From Planctomycetales bacterium (GTDB lineage: Bacteria; Planctomycetota; Planctomycetia; Pirellulales; Thermoguttaceae), in NCBI GenBank assembly GCA_007122045.1, contig SKJM01000486.1:1-5952 (forward strand): a stretch of 5,952 nt of DNA, given 5' to 3'. Shown here in pieces: positions 1 through 4,601 of this stretch. Position numbers and translations under genes: made by a program. Positions within the stretch are counted from its first letter, which is position 1. The number at the start of each line of letters is the position of its first letter. The notes beneath the pieces were generated by a model. The model searched no databases. It had not been told where the DNA came from and worked only from the letters and a program-made list of their open reading frames with translations.

Positions 1-824
1 CGCCGCAGGCGAACGGCGCCACCGAACCGGCACACGATCCTCCGCCGCCCATACAACTGGAACCGTTCACCCAAACGATCCCCGGCACGGACGTGGCCCT
101 GGAGATGCTCCCTATCCCCGGCGGCGCGTTTACCATGGCTGATCCCTACGGCGACGGCCTCCTGCGGGTGACCATCGAGCCGTTCTGGATGCTCAAGACC
201 GAAGTGACCTGGAACGCCTACAGCATCTTCGCCTACCGCCATCCTTTGAGTGAGCAAACTCGCGAGTTCTCCAACGTGTACGGGGCCGACGCACTCTCGC
301 GCCCTACCGACCCGTTCCTGCCGCCGGGACCGGACCATCGGCACTGGGGCCGCGAGGGCGAGCCGGCCATCCGCATCACCTTCTACGCGGCCGAACGGTT
401 CTGTCAATGGCTGTCGGAGCAGACCGAGCGGCAATATCGCCTACCGACCGAAGCGGAATGGGAGTACGCCTGCCGCGCCGGCGCGCCGCCGGGAGAATGG
501 ATTCTCGATGAAGCGGCACTGGACCGGGTGGCCTGGTACGCCGACAATTCCGGCGATACGCCCCGGCCGGTGGCCGCCAAGGCGCCCAACGCCTGGGGCC
601 TGTACGATATGCTGGGCAACGTGGCCGAGTGGTGCGTCGGGCTGGGCGACCAGCCGGTGGTGCGCGGCGGCGCGTTCGACGACCTGGCCGAGGACATCCG
701 CCCCGACCGGCGCGAATACCCGTCGCCGCACTGGCAGGAGAGCGACTACCAGGACCCGAAGAGCCGTTGGTGGCTCCACGACGCGCCGCACGTGGGCTTC
801 CGATTGGCGTGCGACCCGGCCTGA
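1..824 (+). CDS. SUMF1/formylglycine-generating-enzyme-like domain protein (5' partial)
   Basis: The reading frame is open from base 3 to the TGA at 822-824, so the gene starts left of the window. The first ~20 visible residues are a proline/acidic linker followed by a PGTDVALEMLPIPGG entry into the fold. Counting from the GTG at 93 as residue 1, typical FGE-sulfatase (SUMF1) motifs follow: IEPFWMLKTEVTW (28-40), RLPTEAEWEYACRAG (116-130), GLYDMLGNVAEWC (169-181), VVRGGAF (189-195) and VGFRLAC (234-240). True FGE oxidises a sulfatase cysteine to formylglycine using a cysteine pair just after the RGG segment. Here the stretch after RGG (194-210) has no cysteine, so sulfatase-activating chemistry is unlikely and a binding or structural role is more plausible (inference). 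The usual glycine-rich MGSP stretch near the start is replaced by MADPYG. The overall pattern, including a DPKSRWW segment before the C-terminal motif, resembles a planctomycete SUMF1 family I recall. It converges on the next gene. Confidence 0.85.
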   Translation, partial: PQANGATEPAHDPPPPIQLEPFTQTIPGTDVALEMLPIPGGAFTMADPYGDGLLRVTIEPFWMLKTEVTWNAYSIFAYRHPLSEQTREFSNVYGADALSRPTDPFLPPGPDHRHWGREGEPAIRITFYAAERFCQWLSEQTERQYRLPTEAEWEYACRAGAPPGEWILDEAALDRVAWYADNSGDTPRPVAAKAPNAWGLYDMLGNVAEWCVGLGDQPVVRGGAFDDLAEDIRPDRREYPSPHWQESDYQDPKSRWWLHDAPHVGFRLACDPA

Positions 825-865
825 TCACCTCGGCGCTGCGGCGGGTATAGCAAGCTCCCGACTTT

Positions 866-899
866 CGTGGGATACGCTTCCTTCCGTGGGATAGGCTTC
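866..899 (+). repeat. Short tandem direct repeat
   Basis: CGTGGGATACGCTTC (866-880) is followed 19 bases later by CGTGGGATAGGCTTC (885-899), matching at 14 of 15 positions. The second unit runs directly into the hairpin at 884-935. The pair looks like partial duplication of the left end of a dispersed repeat. Confidence 0.6.
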
Positions 900-935
900 G
901 AGCCTGTCGATTTCCGCTGACAGGCTTCCCTACGG
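884..935. repeat. Structured intergenic repeat between convergent genes, copy 1; possible bidirectional terminator
   Basis: The core GATAGGCT-TCG-AGCCTGTC (890-908) can form an 8-bp hairpin with one G-T pair. The right arm (901-908) is also exactly complementary to GACAGGCT (919-926), and CCGTGGGA (884-891) pairs with TCCC-T-ACGG (927-935), giving a larger alternative hairpin. It lies 60 bases past the stop of the SUMF1-like gene and 13 bases past the stop of the minus-strand gene. There is no U-run, so a classical intrinsic terminator is not shown. The same 19-base core recurs at 3729-3747. Confidence 0.65.
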
Positions 936-947
936 GGTGCGGGGGCG

Positions 948-1517
948 TCAGGCCCCGGCGGCATCCGGGCAACGGGTGGCCAGTTCGTGGTAGCGGCGAT
1001 GCGCCTCGCGCAGCCCCCAAAGCAGGTAGGCGTTGCCTCCGAGCGAGCCTGCCAGCGCTAGGGCCGTGCCCACCAGCAGCATCCAGGGGCGCGAGGGCGG
1101 CGCCGGGGCGGGAGCCTCGCCCGCCGGAACCGCGCCGTCCCCGTCGGCCGGCTCTGCCTCGTCGGGGTCCGGCGTCAGGTAAAGGGCCTGCCGTTCCGGT
1201 AGGGGTCGGGCGGCAGGCTCCGGCGCCATGCGGGAAGGACCGGACGCACCCGCCGCAGGCTCTTCCTCCTGCGGGGGCAGCGCGGGCGGCGGGGCCTCAC
1301 GCGGCAGGTCGCCCGTGCCGATCATGATCCGGTACGCCCGTACGTCGCCCACCGACGCCGGAATGTCGGTCATCCACGGCTCGCCCATCTTCATCGCTTC
1401 CACGTCGGTGGGCGAGAGCTGGATGAGGTACTCCATGCCCCGCCCGTCGGGCAGCGGCCGCCATCCCACGCCGCCGCTCAAGAGCAATCCACCCATCATC
1501 AGGCTATGCAAAACCAT
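948..1517 (-). CDS. Exported, proline-rich, tail-anchored protein of unknown function
   Basis: 189 residues from the ATG at 1517. The start is chosen because a perfect AGGAGG (1529-1524) lies 6 bases upstream; the frame is open further back to 1595, but that region contains the ribosome site. Residues 1-18 form a short hydrophobic N-terminus, probably a signal sequence. Residues 19-73 are the conserved-looking part, beginning GWRPLPDG and containing MEYLIQLSP, DIPASVGDVRAY and IGTGDLPRE. Residues 74-143 are a low-complexity Pro/Ala/Glu linker. Residues 145-168 (start WMLLVG) form a single transmembrane helix, followed by a ~20-residue tail with Arg and His. I recall similar sequences (GWRPLPDGG-MEYLIQ) as uncharacterised planctomycete proteins. 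The likely topology is an extracytoplasmic N-domain on a flexible stalk anchored at the C-terminus. Function unknown. It has its own promoter and is 323 bases downstream of the DJ-1-like gene on the same strand. Confidence 0.75.
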   Translation of the reverse strand: MVLHSLMMGGLLLSGGVGWRPLPDGRGMEYLIQLSPTDVEAMKMGEPWMTDIPASVGDVRAYRIMIGTGDLPREAPPPALPPQEEEPAAGASGPSRMAPEPAARPLPERQALYLTPDPDEAEPADGDGAVPAGEAPAPAPPSRPWMLLVGTALALAGSLGGNAYLLWGLREAHRRYHELATRCPDAAGA

Positions 1518-1523
1518 ACGGCC

Positions 1524-1529
1524 CCTCCT
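1524..1529 (-). promoter_or_regulatory. Shine-Dalgarno AGGAGG deciding the start at 1517
   Basis: A perfect AGGAGG on the minus strand with a 6-base spacer (GGCCGT) to the ATG at 1517. It rules out the longer in-frame start candidates upstream. Confidence 0.85.
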
Positions 1530-1603
1530 GTTCCGGCGAGCGGCGGAGAAGGACATACCGGTGAACCGCAGCCCGCAACTCGCCTTGATATCCACTTCCC
1601 TCC

Positions 1604-1612
1604 ATTGTAACA
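1604..1612 (-). promoter_or_regulatory. Extended -10 promoter for the 948-1517 gene
   Basis: The minus strand reads TGTTACAAT, an extended -10 (TGn + TACAAT, 5 of 6 matches to TATAAT). No good -35 is visible at the expected distance. Transcription would begin near 1597, leaving a leader of about 80 bases before the start codon. Confidence 0.5.
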
Positions 1613-1666
1613 GAAGGGGGCAGGGCCTGGCGAGCCGGCCGGCCCGGATTATTCATCGTGATGTAG

Positions 1667-1774
1667 GGTGGGACACGCAAGCCAAGGTCGTCGCGGCACT
1701 TCGGTCGCTCAGGCGGTCCCGCTTCCAGACAAGCGGCGCGTCAATCAGCGCGGCATGGCGTGCGGAGTCCCACC
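1667..1774. repeat. ~108-bp intergenic element bounded by 8-bp inverted repeats
   Basis: GGTGGGAC (1667-1674) and GTCCCACC (1767-1774) are exact inverted repeats. Just inside them ACGC (1675-1678) pairs with GCGT (1758-1761). The interior holds a further hairpin, CCGCTT (1719-1724) with AAGCGG (1731-1736) and a 6-base loop. No reading frame inside looks like a protein. The left edge (TAGGGTGGGAC) resembles a dispersed intergenic sequence I recall from planctomycete genomes. A MITE- or REP-like element is the best guess; a structured RNA is an alternative. It fills most of the otherwise empty 1613-1840 interval. Confidence 0.45.
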
Positions 1775-1840
1775 AAAACCTTACGCGACCTCGTCCCTTC
1801 AGGCATCATCCGAGCCGGCGTTCCGCCAAGCGCCAGGACA

Positions 1841-2476
1841 TCAGTCTTCGAGCAACACCTTTTCGAAGGCTGCGCAGAAGTCGGGCAGGTCCTTCGGCAG
1901 GCGCGAGGTGATGATGTTCCCGTCGCGGACCATGGGCACGTCGCGGTAGTTCGCGCCCGCCCCGCGAAGCTCGGCCGCCATGCCCGCAAAACACGTCGCG
2001 TTCTTCCCCTCGAGCACCCCGGCGGTGACCAGCACCTGGGGGCCGTGGCAAATGGCGGCGACGGGTTTGCCGGCTTCGGTAATCTCGCGGGCGAAATCGA
2101 CAATGGCCTCGTGCCGGCGCAGATTCGCCGGCGACCGCCCGCCCGGAATCACCAACCCGTCGAAATCGTCCGGCGAGACGTCGCCCACCGCCGTATCGAC
2201 GAGCACCTGGATATCGCTGTTGTACGCGGTGACCAGGCCGGGGGCGGTGCCCACCACGGTCACCTTCGCGCCGCGGTTGACCACGTAGCCCAGCGGAACG
2301 AGCGCTTCGGCGTCCTGGACACCTTCGCCTATGAGAAAGGCGATGTGCTTGCCGGCGAGCGGGCCTGCGTGCTCATCGGCTGTCGCCGGCGTGCCGCCGA
2401 GCACGAGCAGGGCCGCCACTGCTGCGACCACGCAACCATACAAACCTTTGCCAAACATCGACTTGGGACCTCGCAT
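1841..2476 (-). CDS. Exported DJ-1/PfpI-family protein (class I glutamine amidotransferase-like)
   Basis: 211 residues from the ATG at 2476. That start is favoured over ATG 2482 and GTG 2503 because AGGAG (2488-2484) is 7 bases from it but only 1 base from ATG 2482. Residues 1-33 form a signal peptide: Arg/Lys start, hydrophobic 15-27 (CVVAAVAALLVLG), likely cleavage after ATA. The mature part is a single DJ-1/PfpI domain: KHIAFLIGEGVQDAE (43-57), FDGLVIPGGRSP (105-116) and the nucleophile elbow AICHGPQVL (141-149) with Cys143 and His144. Glu57 lies where DJ-1 has its cysteine-contacting Glu18. Archaeal PfpI-type proteases use a glutamate in GGRAPE; the matching position here is Ala117, so that triad member is missing. 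Family activities include peptidase, glyoxalase/deglycase and chaperone; none can be assigned here. The signal peptide is unusual for a family that is mostly cytoplasmic. Divergent from the DHS-like gene. Confidence 0.9.
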   Translation of the reverse strand: MRGPKSMFGKGLYGCVVAAVAALLVLGGTPATADEHAGPLAGKHIAFLIGEGVQDAEALVPLGYVVNRGAKVTVVGTAPGLVTAYNSDIQVLVDTAVGDVSPDDFDGLVIPGGRSPANLRRHEAIVDFAREITEAGKPVAAICHGPQVLVTAGVLEGKNATCFAGMAAELRGAGANYRDVPMVRDGNIITSRLPKDLPDFCAAFEKVLLED

Positions 2477-2483
2477 CTTCATT

Positions 2484-2488
2484 CTCCT
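2484..2488 (-). promoter_or_regulatory. Shine-Dalgarno AGGAG deciding the start at 2476
   Basis: AGGAG on the minus strand with a 7-base gap to ATG 2476. The nearer ATG at 2482 leaves only one base, too close for normal initiation. Confidence 0.7.
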
Positions 2489-2549
2489 ATTGGCCAGAGC
2501 CACAATTCCGCCGGGCCGAGCACCGTGCCCGGCCCGCTATGGTTGTTCC

Positions 2550-2578
2550 ATTGTATACCGCCGGCGAAGCGCGGAAAA
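2550..2578 (-). promoter_or_regulatory. Probable promoter of the DJ-1/PfpI-like gene
   Basis: On the minus strand a TACAAT -10 (2555-2550) is preceded, 17 bases upstream, by a weak -35, TTTTCC (2578-2573). Transcription would start near 2543, giving a leader of about 67 bases. The -10 agrees well with those of the other genes here; the -35 is poor. Confidence 0.45.
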
Positions 2579-2677
2579 CCGCCTCGGCGTGTCCCGGCCA
2601 ACGGACACACAGGCAATGGGGCGCGAGTCCACCCGTTGGTCGGGCATGTGGGTGCGGTTCCAGCGGGGCGGCACCTG

Positions 2678-2686
2678 TGCTACACT
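2678..2686 (+). promoter_or_regulatory. Extended -10 promoter of the DHS-like gene
   Basis: TGC followed by TACACT, 41 bases before the start codon at 2727. Only a poor -35 (TTCCAG, 2658-2663) sits 17 bases upstream. The predicted leader is about 35 bases. Confidence 0.45.
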
Positions 2687-2712
2687 CTACCCGAAAATGG
2701 CCCTTCTTGCCT

Positions 2713-2718
2713 GGGGAG
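2713..2718 (+). promoter_or_regulatory. Shine-Dalgarno GGGGAG deciding the start at 2727
   Basis: GGGGAG lies 8 bases before the ATG at 2727. The frame stays open upstream to 2331, but that stretch is antisense to the DJ-1-like gene and its promoter and matches nothing in the family, so the short start is correct. Confidence 0.75.
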
Positions 2719-2726
2719 ATTGCGGC

Positions 2727-3695
2727 ATGCCGAGTGTCAGCCGGTTCATGGAACAGAACTTCAAGCACTTCAACGCGCGCGAGACGTTGGATGCGGCGCG
2801 CGCCTATCGTCGCCTGGTGGACGAGGGCGGGAAGATGCTCCTGGCCATGGCCGGGGCGATGAGCACCGGCGAACTAGGCATCTCGCTAGCCGAGATGGTC
2901 CGGCAGGGCAAGGTCCATGCCGTCTCCTGCACCGCGGCCAACCTCGAAGAGGACCTTTTCAATCTTTTTTCCCGAAATAGCTATAAGCCGCTTCCCCACT
3001 ATCGCGACTTGACCCCGGAGCGAGAGGTCGCGCTGCGCGAGTCGGGCTTCAACCGCGTGACCGACTCGGCCATCCCCACAACCGTGATGCGCGAGGTCGA
3101 GAACCTGCTCTACGAGATGTGGGCCGATGCCGCCGAGCGCGGGGAAAGCCGGTTTCCGTGGCAATACGTGTACGACTTTCTCGACCTGCCCCAGGTGACC
3201 CGCTACTTCGACGTTCCGCCCGAACACTCGTGGGTGTTGGCGGCCAAAGAGGCCGGCTTGCCTATCTACACGCCTGGCTGGGGCGACTCCAGCTTGGGCA
3301 ACGTGTTCACCGCCCGGGTCATGCAGGGCCGGATCCAGGGCCACGCCGCCGTGAAGCCCGACACCGAGATGATGCAGCACCTGGCCCATTGGTACGAGCG
3401 CCAAGCCGAGTCGGGCACGCCGGTGGGCTTTTTCCAGATCGGCGGCGGCATCGCCGGCGACTTCGCCGTGTGCGTGGTACCCATGCTCATCCAGGATCTG
3501 CACCGCCAGGTTCCCTACTGGGCCTATTTCGCCCAAATTGGCGATTCCACCACCTCCTACGGTTCCTACTCCGGAGCCGTGCCGAACGAGAAGATCACCT
3601 GGGGCAAACTCGATGTCCATACGCCGCGGTTCATGATCAACTCCGACGCCTCCATCGTCGCCCCCCTAATCTTCGGCTACGTGCTGGGGTGGTGA
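2727..3695 (+). CDS. Deoxyhypusine synthase family protein, probably acting in polyamine metabolism
   Basis: 322 residues, typical for bacterial DHS-like proteins. DHS transfers the aminobutyl group of spermidine, via NAD, to a lysine on the enzyme and then to eIF5A. Bacteria lack the hypusine pathway, and one bacterial homologue (SpeY of Anabaena) makes homospermidine. Visible family segments are LAMAGAMSTGELGISLAEM (39-57), SCTAANLEEDLFN (67-79), TPGWGDSSLGNVF (182-194), FFQIGGGIAGDF (235-246), GSYSGAVPNEKITWGK (279-294) and INSDASIVAPLIF (304-316). By eye against human DHS, the catalytic Lys329 (Lys294), Trp327 (Trp292), Glu323 (Glu288), Asp238 (Asp187), Asp342 (Asp307) and Glu137 (Glu75) are kept. 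His288 is Asp245, Lys287 is Gly244, Asp316 is Tyr281, Asp313 is Tyr278 and Asp243 is Asn192. The GGGIAGDF form is shared by a bacterial subfamily I recall from Bacteroidetes and planctomycetes. A homospermidine-synthase-like or other amine aminobutyl transferase is the likeliest role; the true substrate is unknown. Cytoplasmic, monocistronic. Confidence 0.92.
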   Translation: MPSVSRFMEQNFKHFNARETLDAARAYRRLVDEGGKMLLAMAGAMSTGELGISLAEMVRQGKVHAVSCTAANLEEDLFNLFSRNSYKPLPHYRDLTPEREVALRESGFNRVTDSAIPTTVMREVENLLYEMWADAAERGESRFPWQYVYDFLDLPQVTRYFDVPPEHSWVLAAKEAGLPIYTPGWGDSSLGNVFTARVMQGRIQGHAAVKPDTEMMQHLAHWYERQAESGTPVGFFQIGGGIAGDFAVCVVPMLIQDLHRQVPYWAYFAQIGDSTTSYGSYSGAVPNEKITWGKLDVHTPRFMINSDASIVAPLIFGYVLGW

Positions 3696-3719
3696 AGCGG
3701 GCGGCCGTTTGGCGGCGCA

Positions 3720-3755
3720 ATTGCGCGGGATAGGCTTCCAGCCTGTCAGCGCAAT
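3720..3755. repeat. Structured intergenic repeat between convergent genes, copy 2; possible bidirectional terminator
   Basis: ATTGCGC (3720-3726) pairs with GCGCAAT (3749-3755) and GATAGGCT (3729-3736) pairs with AGCCTGTC (3740-3747) around a TCC loop, leaving only GG opposite A as an internal mismatch. This is a 15-pair hairpin, starting 25 bases after the stop of the DHS-like gene. Its left arm also forms a perfect 12-bp palindrome GCGCAATTGCGC (3715-3726). The inner core matches 890-908 at 18 of 19 bases, the one difference falling in the loop. Confidence 0.7.
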
Positions 3756-3758
3756 CAG

Positions 3759-3786
3759 GGGGTATTCCGGCTGAAGCCGGTACTCC
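3759..3786. repeat. Second hairpin in the DHS/membrane-protein convergent junction
   Basis: CCGGC (3767-3771) pairs with GCCGG (3776-3780) around a TGAA loop. After a TT bulge, GGGGTA-type bases (3759-3764) pair with TACTCC (3781-3786) with one G-T pair. The sequence around CCGGCTGAAGCCGG resembles another dispersed planctomycete intergenic repeat from memory. There is no poly-T tract. It lies 43 bases beyond the stop of the minus-strand membrane-protein gene and may end its transcript. Confidence 0.55.
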
Positions 3787-3828
3787 AACCGCTCGAACCG
3801 TGCCAAACGCGGAACTGGCCGCCTGATG

Positions 3829-4278
3829 TCAACCCGGAAACTGCGGGCGGTCGGGGATGTCGGTCCACTCGGCGCCGTCGGCCTGGAACGCCGCTTGGAC
3901 CGAGGGACGCATCAGCACGATGATCGTGAACACGCCGAGAGCCGTGCCGAGCGGCACCATGATGCACTCGATTCCAGCGACCACGAGGCAGAACAGATGA
4001 CGCCGGCGCTTCGCCAGCATCCGCCCGGCGGCCAGGATGAATGCCGCCATAACCCAACCGGAAAGGATGAAAAACGTGCCCGCGATGACGAAAATCCACC
4101 CGAGCATGGCCGGTGGCGGCTCGCCGGGGCCCATCTCTCCGTTGCTCGTTCCGAGAACAATAAACACCACGCCCATGATGACGTGCAGGATGGGGAACAG
4201 GGAAAACAGCGCCACGATGCCGGCGAACACGTAATGAAAGATGGTCAGGAGGTCGAGGTGTTCTTCGTCGCGGTTCAT
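3829..4278 (-). CDS. Small multi-pass membrane protein of unknown function
   Basis: 149 residues from the ATG at 4278, with AGGAG (4290-4286) 7 bases upstream. A short acidic N-terminus (MNRDEEHLDLL) precedes a long hydrophobic stretch at 12-43 that is probably two helices. Further hydrophobic stretches lie at about 58-85 (WIFVIAGTFFILSGWVMAAF) and 96-123, separated by the basic loop KRRRH (90-94), which should be cytoplasmic. The ~26-residue polar tail ends in PDRPQFPG. The DEEHL...FHYV start and the GTALGVFTIIVLMRPSV segment match an uncharacterised membrane family I recall as widespread in planctomycetes, often annotated only as hypothetical. No catalytic or transport motif is visible. It has its own strong promoter, divergent from the sigma-54 activator gene, and converges on the DHS-like gene. 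Confidence 0.82.
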   Translation of the reverse strand: MNRDEEHLDLLTIFHYVFAGIVALFSLFPILHVIMGVVFIVLGTSNGEMGPGEPPPAMLGWIFVIAGTFFILSGWVMAAFILAAGRMLAKRRRHLFCLVVAGIECIMVPLGTALGVFTIIVLMRPSVQAAFQADGAEWTDIPDRPQFPG

Positions 4279-4337
4279 GTTCGTGCTCCTTCCGCTCAGG
4301 CACCGGCGAGCAAGACGTCGATTGCCGAGCGACGCCC

Positions 4338-4366
4338 AGCATACTTGGTACCATCTGCCGTGTCAA
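4338..4366 (-). promoter_or_regulatory. Sigma-70-type promoter of the membrane-protein gene
   Basis: On the minus strand a perfect -35 TTGACA (4366-4361) is followed by a 17-base spacer and a -10 TATGCT (4343-4338). Transcription would begin about 7 bases downstream, near 4331, for a leader of about 50 bases. This is the clearest -35 in the window. Confidence 0.7.
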
Positions 4367-4451
4367 TTGCCCGCTCCCAAGTTCAAGGGACCACTCATGC
4401 CGGTCAGCGTGCCCGGTTCGCGAGCCGAGATTGGCGGAGTAAGCTGCCTTT

Positions 4452-4480
4452 CCCCCGTGCAGCGCTGAGAGCCGCGGGGG
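4452..4480. other. GC-rich inverted repeat in the 4279-4601 intergenic region
   Basis: CCCCCG (4452-4457) and CGGGGG (4475-4480) are exact inverted repeats with a 17-base loop that contains the palindrome CAGCGCTG (4460-4467). TTTAG follows. No gene ends nearby on the plus strand, so a terminator role is not supported. The remainder of 4279-4601 holds the two divergent promoters and no recognisable gene. Confidence 0.3.
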
Positions 4481-4518
4481 TTTAGCCCACAACAGGTGCC
4501 CGGCCACCAGCCCCCACT

Positions 4519-4546
4519 TTGGCATTCGGTGCGAGTTTGCTACAAT
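4519..4546 (+). promoter_or_regulatory. Sigma-70-type promoter of the sigma-54 activator gene
   Basis: TTGGCA (4519-4524, 5 of 6 to the -35 consensus), a 16-base spacer ending in TGC, then TACAAT (4541-4546, 5 of 6 to the -10). Transcription would begin near 4553, about 49 bases before the ATG at 4602. The activator itself is thus probably made from a housekeeping promoter. Confidence 0.7.
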
Positions 4547-4601
4547 GCGGGGAACAGGTGCCGTCATTTCGACTTCATCTTGGCAGCCTCCGGTATTCGA
4601 T

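Noticed and set aside
1518..1595. Longer start at 1595 for the tail-anchored protein
   Set aside because: This stretch contains the perfect AGGAGG for ATG 1517 and would bury the signal-like hydrophobic segment inside the protein.
2331..2726. Upstream in-frame extension of the DHS-like protein
   Set aside because: It covers the DJ-1 gene start and both divergent promoters, whereas ATG 2727 has a good Shine-Dalgarno and fits the family length.
1760..2980. A 406-codon plus-strand open frame
   Set aside because: It runs antisense through the DJ-1/PfpI gene and out of frame into the DHS-like gene. Its translation is Arg/His-rich with no family motifs, typical of a shadow frame in GC-rich DNA.
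3441..3464. Loss of the DHS catalytic lysine at GGGIAGDF
   Set aside because: The human GGGVVKHH lysine is Lys287, not the catalytic one. The imine-forming Lys329 lies in the SWGK motif and is present here as Lys294 (TWGK).
4420..4435. GGTTCGCGAGCC resembling a tRNA T-arm
   Set aside because: No acceptor, D or anticodon arms can be drawn around it.
4545..4601. ATG at 4545 as start of the sigma-54 activator
   Set aside because: It overlaps the predicted -10 TACAAT, so it would lie upstream of the transcript start. This depends on the promoter call being right.
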